From Triparma columacea (taxonomy: Eukaryota; Sar; Bolidophyceae; Parmales; Triparmaceae): DNA of 60,976 nucleotides. Every line of letters starts with the position of its first letter. Within the stretch, counting starts at the first letter, position 1. Location: contig BRYA01001167.1 of the NCBI GenBank assembly GCA_030267965.1, positions 1 to 60,976 on the forward strand, read 5' to 3'. The position numbers were made by a program, and so were the translations under genes. Of this stretch, positions 54,142 through 60,976 are shown one piece after another. The notes under the pieces were generated by a model. The model had not been told where the DNA came from. It made no database searches and worked only from the letters and a program-made list of their open reading frames with translations.

Positions 54142-55872
54142 ATGAAGAGAAAACTTTTTGTCGACGAGGGAACACCGGGTGAAGAGGGGAAAAAGGGGAA
54201 AAAGGGGGGTGAAGTCACGGGAAACTTCTCGGAGGAAGAGGGGAAAAAGGCGACGACGACGACAAACTCTGTGTTCGACTACAAATCCAAAATCAACATC
54301 TCCCTCCCTCCCTCTTTCTTCACAACTCACTATCAAACTCGAGTATGTCACATTCCTGCAGCCTGTAAACTCGACTGCAGCCTCGATGAGTTTGCAGACC
54401 TGATCCATCACTGTCCCCTCTCTCCCACTCCCTCGGCCACCACCACTTCTTCCACCTCCACCTCCGTCCCCCATCAGCCTACAGGACTCACAACCCTCTT
54501 CACAACTTCAACCTCTGGTTGCACGACGAAAACCTTCCCCACTGGCTCCTCTGGCTATCTCCAAGGTTACTCCTTCGTGATATCCAACTCGGACCGTCTC
54601 GGTTTCTCCTCCCTTCCCTCTCTCCTCTCCTCCGTCCTCGGCTCATCCGTCGGTGTGCCCGGCTGCTACGCCCAGGTTTACGTAACCCCCCCCTTCGGTT
54701 CCAAGGCTGCGGTCGGTGCACATAACGACGATAGGGACGTTTTCGTGGTCCAGGCTTTGGGGAGGAAGCGATGGCATGCGTATGATAACGACCGGAACGG
54801 CAGGTACGACAGGTGGCCCGATTTTAAGGGGCAGGTGGGTAAGGATGGAAGGGAATTTCAGGTGGATACGGACAACGGGAGGGGGAACGAGATGGTGGGG
54901 GGGGAAGTCAGGAAGGGGGACGTATTGTACATACCAAGGGGGGGGGTTCACTGGGCGGAGAATATGGGGGAGGAGGGGAGCTTGCACTTTACAGTGGCAG
55001 TGCCGACGAGCTTTAGGAGCATGAAGTATATTTTCGAACAGACAGTGCTGGAGGGAAGGGGGGGGATTGAGTGGGAGGGCGAATGGAGGGGCGAAGAGGG
55101 TTCTGTTGATCGGTTTTTGGAGAGGGTCAAGGAAAGGATGGTGGCGGGGAAGATGAGCGAGTTTCTAACGAAGCAGGACGAAACGGTTGCCGAGGGTAGG
55201 AAGACGGCGGTAGAGGAGGTAAGAGGGAGAACTTGTCACTCAACTACGACATTAGAGGCGAGCGAAGCTGGTTAGTAATTCTCACTCATTATTGCAATCC
55301 ATTGCGCTCATCGCACTCGTCACAGTTTGAGGGGAGATGGGGCTCGTATTGGGCGGGCCTTCAGGGCTCGTGCAGGTGGGATAGCAGGGTATGGTGGGAC
55401 GCTTCGGGGGCTTCCGGGGAAGGGGGGGGGATCGAGGTGCACTCTGACATCGAGGACGCGGTGTTGGAGATAATTGGGAGGGTCAGGAAAGTGGAGAGGG
55501 AGGAGGACGGGGTCCTGGTCAAGGAGTTGAGGAGGGGAGTGAAAGGTATAGACGACCTGGCCGTGTTGCTGCTTTTCAAGATGCTCTGCAAATTAAAGTT
55601 TGTCCACGTATGTTTGTGAGGAAAATAAAAGCCTGTAGTGTGTCAGGTTGGTTTGTGATGTTCTATCTTTATCGCAGGGATGCACAATTGAGGGTTTGGG
55701 AATCACGGACAGCGCCTCGACCGCTTTGAGGTCATCCCCAAGGCGTGCGTCACAGTACAATAGCCATGCGCTCTCCGTGCGAGGTATTTCGCAACCCCCC
55801 CCTCGACCGTGGGACAACGAACTCGAAAACAGCAAGACACCAGCCCCCCCCCAGGGACAGATCACCCATTAA
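54142..55872 (+). CDS. JmjC/cupin ribosomal-oxygenase-like protein (NO66/MINA53 type), about 517 aa
   Basis: Exons are 54142-55218, 55326-55607 and 55678-55872, all phase 0. The first ATG in frame is 54142 (MKRKLFVDEG). The double-stranded beta-helix has the 2-oxoglutarate-oxygenase iron triad. H-N-D occurs in AVGAHNDDRDVFVVQALG, and the distal His in GDVLYIPRGGVHWAEN, followed by SLHFTVAV. The motif QxxGRKRWHAY after the HxD is characteristic of the Cupin_4/ROX group, which hydroxylates ribosomal-protein His or Arg. Exon 2 supplies the dimerisation or winged-helix-like C-terminal region. Exon 3 (65 codons) is Pro/Ser-rich and less certain; without it, the frame stops soon after 55607. Subcellular site unknown. 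Confidence 0.82.
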
Positions 55873-56194
55873 AAATCACCAAAAACATAGCTGAAAAGAA
55901 ATAAACTGCGCAAACACACTATCTCTCACCGACGGGCTCGGCGGCCTTGATCAAGAAAAGTTTTGACGCCAGAGGAGATTGCTGTCAGGTTGGTTTTTGG
56001 ACGCGGGCATGGCCAGAAATTCAGGTGTGAGTTTTTTTTTTAAACTTCTTCCATTCTTCAACTATTCTGTATTTTTTTATAGTCCTGCAAAATTACACAA
56101 CACGTCATATTGTCGTACTCGAAAACCATCCCAAAGCACTAAAGTACTGGCCTCAAACCTATTGGACGGACTCAAATAGGAATAATTCCAATTC
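55873..56194. other. Intergenic spacer
   Basis: No credible gene. It is the promoter region of the small gene starting at 56195, preceded by a T-rich stretch and the 3' flank of the oxygenase gene. Confidence 0.5.
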
Positions 56195-56682
56195 ATGGGG
56201 GGCTTTTCCAGCAAACCCAAGGTTGCCACCTGCACCGGCATCGTCACAGACCCCAAAACAAAGGCAAGGGGTGTGATACAGATCACCTGCCCGGACAACC
56301 TTCCAAGCGACAGGACAGTTAAAGTGATTCATGGAGACCATGGGCCTCTTTTCCCAAGCACGGAGCATGTTCGGGCTGGTGGATTTGGTGGTAAGGCCTT
56401 TGATAAGGGAGAGCCCCTCTATGTCACGTTTCCAAAGACGATTCAGGCGGGGCAGATATGGGAGGTGAGAGTTGGGGGGCATTTTTTTTCGCCAATCTAT
56501 CTGTTACAGTAATTAATTACTGTAACACACGACACATCGCTCGCTTCTCGGCGTTCGCTGTACCATGGTAGTACAAGGTAGAAGCACCTACTAGTTCAAT
56601 CGGCCCGCAAATATCCGAGGAGGAATACGACGATGAACTGAAGAATATAGATAATGGGGTACTGGGGGAACTGGCGGATTGA
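56195..56682 (+). CDS. Small putative N-myristoylated protein, 126 aa, 2 exons
   Basis: Exons are 56195-56464 and 56572-56682, phase 0 (GTGAGA...ATGGTAG). The N-terminus MGGFSSKP fits the N-myristoylation consensus (Gly2, Ser6, basic 7). The body is a compact beta-rich sequence (VIQITCPDNLPSDRTVKVI, LYVTFPKTIQAGQIWEYKVEA), and the C-terminus is acidic (SEEEYDDELKN). The join at IWE-YKVEAP gives a natural continuation. No family is recognised. It is probably membrane-anchored in the cytosol. Confidence 0.7.
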
Positions 56683-56754
56683 TGAGGGGTGTGTGGGGGA
56701 GAGAAGGGGGGGAGGGGTAATTGAAGCGAGAATGCCAGCAGTAATTACGAGAGT

Positions 56755-56967
56755 TTATTGAAGTGGTCCACCGCCATGGCCTCCTTCGTCGTCAGCCCGT
56801 CCACCATGTCCAGCCACTCTTGTTTCGACAGCTCCCCGTTCAGCGTCCTGATCTGCGCGATACATCATGGCCTTGAGGGTGAGGAAGTTCACGTCCATCC
56901 CGGAGTCCTTAAGGGCGGCTTGCAGCTCGGAACCGTTGATCATGCCCGACCGGTCCTTGTCTATCTG
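56755..56967 (-). pseudogene. EF-hand protein 3' fragment with a 1-nt frameshift
   Basis: Read on the - strand from an acceptor CCTCCTCAG (ending at 56968), the exon encodes a canonical EF loop (DKDRSGMINGSE) and the helix LKAMMYRADQD. At about 56843-56846 the frame shifts by one base. The shifted frame continues NGELSKQEWLDMVDGLTTKEA to a TAA near the left end. Removing one base gives a second perfect loop (D-Q-D-A-N-G-E-L-S-K-Q-E). No upstream exon could be found before the divergent gene at 57206. It is a broken or truncated EF-hand gene, or a real gene hit by a sequence error. Confidence 0.6.
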
Positions 56968-57205
56968 AGGAGGCGAGGGGGGGAAACTTGTTGGAATGGG
57001 AGGGCACGGGCAAAGAGTGCAAAAACCACAAAAAAGGAAACGCAAATTTTTTTTTGATTAAGACGTATTTGTGGACGTATTTGTATCCAAAAAGTACTTC
57101 AAGACGACATCAACTACGTAATACACTCACGGACTGCAATATAAACCCCCAAAATCTCCCATAAAGCCATCATCTCAATCCCTCCTCTCGACCTCTGAAA
57201 GCAAT

Positions 57206-57893
57206 ATGTCTAATCCTCTCCCAAACGACGGTTCATTCCTTAAAATGATGCTTGCAACCAAGTCATCTGCATCAGAAGCCCCAAATCCCACATCATCCCC
57301 ACCAGTACCAACTCTAATGTCCCAAGTGATAAACAAGCCCTCCTTACCTGTCCATGGTGTTGTCCAGCAGGTCCCCCCCCCTCCGCCTCCCCCCCCTCCC
57401 CCCCCCGCTCCCCCTGCTGTTAAGCAGCCCGTTAGCGACGGTTCCTTCCTCTCCATGATGATGGCCAAGCAGGCCACCGAGGCCTTAGAGGCTCGCGCCA
57501 GGGAGCAGGAGGAGGAGGAGAAGGAGAGGAGGAGGCTCGATACGCTTAGGTTCGAGAACGAGAGGGGTGCTAGGCATGCCGCGGGTGGGGGCGCGGCAGC
57601 CGGGGTCGTCAACGCGTTCGGGGACGACAGCAGCGACGAAGATGAGGACAGGGAAATAGACAAGTCGGGATGGACCACGGAGGTCATAGAGAGGACCGTC
57701 GCTCATGTGTTCGCGGCGAAGGACTGGAAGCGCAGGCTCGAGAAGGTCGAGAAGGCCGCGAGGAAGGACGGGAGGGTAGGGTTCGTTTTGGATAGGGGGG
57801 GGAAGGAGGGGAGGGAGTTCTGGGATAGGGTGGGGAGGGAGGAGGCGAGGAGGGTCACGGAGGACGGGGAGGGGGGGAGGGGGAAGGGGAGGG

Positions 57894-57934
<41 letters not shown>

Positions 57935-58021
57935 GACAGGGACAAGGACAGGGGCAGGGACAGGGAAGGCAAATTGAGTAGGTGGGGAGAGAAGAAGAAG
58001 AAGTCGCGCTGGGGGCGCTGA
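57206..58021 (+). CDS. RS-domain, Pro-rich nuclear protein, probable splicing-related, 271 aa
   Basis: Intronless. There are two copies of a DGSFLKMM-type motif (residues 8-15 and about 77-84) flanking a poly-Pro run (11 Pro, residues 57-67). A Glu/Arg helix and an acidic SSDEDEDRE patch follow. Next is a folded-looking segment (WTTEVIERTVAHVFAAKDW). The C-terminal Arg/Ser and Arg/Asp dipeptide tail (RSRSRSRSRSRSRDRDKDRGRD) ends with the repeated SRWG motif (KLSRWGEKKKKSRWGR). RS and SRWG tails are typical of splicing factors and U2AF/SF1-associated proteins, so a nuclear pre-mRNA role is inferred. The poly-Pro and RS tracts come from long C-rich and AGGAGC repeats. Confidence 0.82.
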
Positions 58022-58118
58022 AAGACGGGCTCGCTAGATCAACAGGGAAACAAGAAAATTTCCGCTGAAAACACACAAAGAAAGCCTTTCAACATTACTA
58101 AGAACCCCCCGCGCCCCC

Positions 58119-59429
58119 TCACAAACTAAATCTGAACTTGGCCTTCTTCAAGACCTCCCCGACGTCCTCGTCCCAGTACTCCCTGTACTTAACAATGAGT
58201 CCCGTTTCCTTGTCCCTCTCCAATCTGACCCTCCCCGTTAGCGGCGTGCTAGGGTGTAGGATAGGGATGTTGAACTCAAGTACCTCGTCGAACCTGAACT
58301 CCACGTAATCCTCATTTGCCTCAACTTCCCCCACCAGTTCGACTCTTGAGTTCCTTCCGTTGAAAAGCCTTGAGGTTCCGGTGATCCACTTGTCCAATGT
58401 GTAAGTATCGATCTCGTCCTGGAACACCGCACCCTCATCATAAATCGCCCTTGAGAGTTTCCCGTTTGTCAGGAACTGTCCCTCTACAACGTCTCTCCTA
58501 ACAACCTCCCTAATATCCTCATTGCTAATCCCTTTCCTCTTACCCCCCTTATTCATCCATCTTTCCACCCCCCCCTCCTCAGCCATTGCTTCCCCCCCCA
58601 CCCCCACTCCCCCTACAACGGTTGCAGCAAAGGCTGCTTTAAATCCACTCTCTACGAAACCCCTTCTCCCCCCACACCTCGCACCCTGGATTTCTGAACC
58701 TAAACCCTCACCCGTACCTACGAAAGACCATTCGCATGAGGCACCATTAACATGAGGGGAGTATAACCAAGCTGGTCTAACTTGTACTTTGTGACCAAGA
58801 AGGTGCTCGATTACATCCTTACATCCTTTCTCGCAAAGAACTCTACACCCCCCAGCTTTCTTTAAGTACTCACAAGCTTCAACCTTAACACCACCTTCTT
58901 TTAAGGATGAGAAATTCGAAGTTGTTAAGGTGGGGGAGGTACGACCTAGTAATGCACCGGATATTATTCCATTATTGAAACCGTAGATTAGGATTCTCTG
59001 GATTAAAGGGTAAGAGAGGAAGGTAAGAAGAGGGGGGGGAGGGGGTGGGAGAGATAATGCATTAATGTACGACATTTCAGGGAGGGATGAAGTGGAGGTA
59101 GAGGAGGTGGAGGATTGTGGGTTGAGGAGGTGAGATAAGAATACGAAGTAGTCGTGAAGGTCGACCGGGGGGGGCCCAGATAGAGGTGGTACGAGGGGCG
59201 TGAACGGAGGGTTTGGAGAGCTGGGAATTGGAGGTTGGGAGGTCGGATAAATGTTGGACTCTAGATTTCGGATTAGGATGCGGAGGACAAAGTCATCAAA
59301 GGCCTTTGTTGGAGTAAATGATGGTATATTGAAGGGATTTACTATCGGTGGGAAGCAGAGGAGGAGGAAAAGTGTCGTAATGACGATCATCTTTCTTTTT
59401 GAGCAGCTCTTGACAAAGGAGAGTGACAA
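58119..59429 (-). CDS. Plastid-targeted D27-like (DUF4033) plus DUF2358 fusion protein, 436 aa
   Basis: Intronless. A hydrophobic signal segment (MIVITTLFLLLCFPPI, from Met14) is followed by VNPFNIPSF, with Phe near the predicted cleavage site as in bipartite plastid leaders of secondary-plastid algae. The middle part (about residues 180-240) has the Cys-rich pattern of the beta-carotene isomerase D27 C-terminus (CEYLKKAGGCRVLCEKGCKD ... SCEWSFVG). The last ~130 residues look like DUF2358, a SnoaL-like barrel (GQFLTNGKLSRAIYDEGAVF; LTGRVRLERDKETG). A role in carotenoid or apocarotenoid metabolism in the plastid is inferred. The N-terminal region contains Pro-rich low complexity. Which of the two domains is catalytic is unknown. 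Confidence 0.78.
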   Translation of the reverse strand: MSLSFVKSCSKRKMIVITTLFLLLCFPPIVNPFNIPSFTPTKAFDDFVLRILIRNLESNIYPTSQPPIPSSPNPPFTPLVPPLSGPPPVDLHDYFVFLSHLLNPQSSTSSTSTSSLPEMSYINALSLPPPPPPLLTFLSYPLIQRILIYGFNNGIISGALLGRTSPTLTTSNFSSLKEGGVKVEACEYLKKAGGCRVLCEKGCKDVIEHLLGHKVQVRPAWLYSPHVNGASCEWSFVGTGEGLGSEIQGARCGGRRGFVESGFKAAFAATVVGGVGVGGEAMAEEGGVERWMNKGGKRKGISNEDIREVVRRDVVEGQFLTNGKLSRAIYDEGAVFQDEIDTYTLDKWITGTSRLFNGRNSRVELVGEVEANEDYVEFRFDEVLEFNIPILHPSTPLTGRVRLERDKETGLIVKYREYWDEDVGEVLKKAKFRFSL

Positions 59430-59761
59430 TTGTGAGAATTGACCTAATAGATGTATTTGTGGGGAAGATTTTTAGGTACAAGTCACGTGCTATATTGTAT
59501 AACGTTGTAGTGTAGTTGTAGTGTAGTAGTATGCGGTATGGAATAAATTAATGTCCTTGAAATAATTCCAGGAAAATCCCCTTCTCCCTCGGTTTCTGGA
59601 GATGAGGAGAATGGAGCGTGGCACTTCCATCAGTGGGGCAACGTAAGCGTTTTCTGTATGGACGTCAAGGAGAGGGCTTTTCGGATTTGGGCGAAATAAA
59701 TAAATATATATATTCATGCATGCAGGTTTAGATGCTTCAACTCTGCTTAAGATGAATCAAC
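59430..59761. other. Intergenic spacer, AT-rich
   Basis: No credible gene. It contains the promoter of the D27-like gene, a GTAGTGTAGTTGTAGTGTAG short repeat near 59506, and the 3' flank of the zinc-finger gene with an AATAAA-like ATAAATAAATATATATAT stretch near 59695. Confidence 0.5.
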
Positions 59762-60700
59762 TTATGCGTGATGCTTAGAAATGTGTCTCTTGAGGTTGGA
59801 TCTCGCCTTCGCCTCATACTCACACCCCTCTTGCGGGCATGTATGCCAGGTTACGCCAATATCGTGAATACTAGCTAGGTGCTGGTTGATATGGCCTCTC
59901 GTCTTCGCCTTATATTCACACCCTTCTTGCGGGCATGTGTGCCACGTTACGCCAATATCGTGAAAATCAGCAAGGTGGATCTTGATGCTGCTTCTCTTCT
60001 TCGCCTTATATTCACAACCCTCTTGCGGGCATGGATGCCATATTGTGCCAATATCGTGAATATAAGCAAGGTGCTGCTTGATAGTGTCTCTCATCTTCGC
60101 CTTATGTTCACACCCTTCTTGCGGGCATGTATGCCATGTTACGCCAATATCGTGAATATCTGCAAGGTGTGTCTTGATATGGCCTCTCTCCTTCGCCTTA
60201 AATTCACACCCCTCTTGCGGGCACGCATGCCACTTTACGCCGATATCGTGAATATTAGCAAGGTGTAACTTGATGCTGCCTCTCATCTTCGCCTTATGTT
60301 CACACCCTTCTTGCGGGCATGTATGCCATGTTACGCCAATGCCGTGAGTATTAGCAAGGTGGTTCTTGATATGGTCTCTCTTCTTCGCCTTATATTCACA
60401 TCCATCTTGCGGGCATGTATGCCATATTACTGCTTGAAACTCAGCAAGGATACCCAGGTCCTCCGATCCAACTTCTTCTTCCTTGACTCCTTCTATTTTG
60501 GTGATACTAGGCGCGCTACCCGATCCTCCGACACTGCCCGCTGTCGATGTACTCTTGTTGCCTCCTTGAAACTCAGGAAGGATACCATGGTCCTCCGATC
60601 CAACTTCTTCCACCTTGCATCCTTCTATTTTGATAGTAGGCGCGCGTGTGTTATCGTGCGACTGACTGAAATCTAGACGATCCGCCGGCACAGTCGACAT
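59762..60700 (-). CDS. C2H2 zinc-finger protein with seven tandem fingers, 312 aa
   Basis: Intronless. An acidic N-terminal region has a duplicated motif (IKIEGCKVEEVGSEDHGIL and ITKIEGVKEEEVGSEDLGIL). Seven tandem fingers follow with consensus WHTCPQEGCEYKAK-x(5)-IK-x-HLA-x-IHDIGVT. Each has Cys-x4-Cys and His-x4-His, with a strictly conserved HDIGVTWHTC linker except the last. The linker differs from the TGEKP linker of animal Krüppel fingers. Fingers are highly similar to one another, indicating recent tandem expansion. It is a predicted DNA- or RNA-binding nuclear protein of a family amplified in stramenopile algae. Confidence 0.9.
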   Translation of the reverse strand: MSTVPADRLDFSQSHDNTRAPTIKIEGCKVEEVGSEDHGILPEFQGGNKSTSTAGSVGGSGSAPSITKIEGVKEEEVGSEDLGILAEFQAVIWHTCPQDGCEYKAKKRDHIKNHLANTHGIGVTWHTCPQEGCEHKAKMRGSIKLHLANIHDIGVKWHACPQEGCEFKAKERGHIKTHLADIHDIGVTWHTCPQEGCEHKAKMRDTIKQHLAYIHDIGTIWHPCPQEGCEYKAKKRSSIKIHLADFHDIGVTWHTCPQEGCEYKAKTRGHINQHLASIHDIGVTWHTCPQEGCEYEAKARSNLKRHISKHHA

Positions 60701-60976
60701 GAACTCTTTTCTTATTGGTATAGGTTAGTAATGGACAGTAAATGTCTGGACAAATGCAGGCCAGAAAAAAGCAATTTTCCAATTTTGCCTAATTGGACCC
60801 TACAACGACATATAACGAAATATAACGACACACGCCAACATATATCATCAAACAGACCATCAAATATCATCAATTCAGCCATATCATCGTAATATCATCA
60901 AAATAAGAGGCAATTGTTCTCAATCTCGTTGATCCCTCCCCATATATTACTCCCCACCCCCATCCCCACCATCATC
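60701..60976. promoter_or_regulatory. Upstream region of the zinc-finger gene with ATATCATCA repeats
   Basis: AT-rich with no gene. Several ATATCATCA/CATCAAA copies occur between about 60840 and 60905, and short ATATAACGA direct repeats just before. These may be promoter elements or simple-sequence drift. Confidence 0.4.

Overview
This is the end of a nuclear chromosome from a photosynthetic eukaryote. It opens with an array of CCCTAA units (TTAGGG-type telomere, C-rich strand at the left edge) and then carries about 25 densely packed genes with short GT-AG introns (donors mostly GTGAG or GTAAG, acceptors usually YGCAG). A light-harvesting chlorophyll-binding gene, plastid-type leaders starting with an ER signal peptide, START/multi-TM proteins, BspA-type leucine-rich-repeat proteins and GDGWNG-motif secreted proteins together point to a stramenopile microalga. 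A bolidophyte/Parmales (Triparma-like) genome is my best guess; this is an inference from gene content, not a database match.

Layout. 1-1106: telomere and a gene-free subtelomere whose first 891 bases contain no G on the + strand. 1107-10266 (-): one very large START-domain/multi-TM gene that looks like several separate reading frames. Splice-site and phase analysis joins them, with four tiny phase-1 exons in a tandemly duplicated, minisatellite-filled intron region. 10903-14499: a probable mitochondrial protein and a secreted or plastid protein. 14591-17201: two tandemly duplicated LRR genes sharing their upstream regions. 17649-18529: LHC gene. 18612-22822: ankyrin protein, a coiled-coil/zinc-ribbon protein with an apparent frameshift, and a small two-exon gene. 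22895-24960: SET-domain lysine methyltransferase. 24985-27740: WW-PH-triple cNMP-binding protein. 28068-38854: a 3,489-residue membrane protein with a huge extracellular region (GDGWNG, PSI-like, Kre9-like, CUB), two EF-hands and an OSCA/TMEM63-like channel module. 38855-40093: gene-free, partly very AT-rich spacer. 40094-42267: TLC-patatin fusion, next to an SDR remnant.

42733-58021 is a housekeeping-rich block: WD40 protein, coiled-coil protein, eIF3i, condensin subunit G, DUF1295 protein, an EF-hand/TPR-like protein, a JmjC ribosomal-oxygenase-like protein, a putative N-myristoylated small protein, a broken EF-hand gene and an RS-domain protein. The right end has a D27-like/DUF2358 plastid protein (58119-59429) and a seven-finger C2H2 protein (59762-60700).

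Exon joins below are my own reading of splice sites and phases. Every multi-exon model was checked for exon lengths that sum to a whole number of codons. They have no transcript support. Intergenic spaces are very short (24-150 bp is common) and divergent pairs share tiny promoters. Functions come from motif recognition by eye, without searches.
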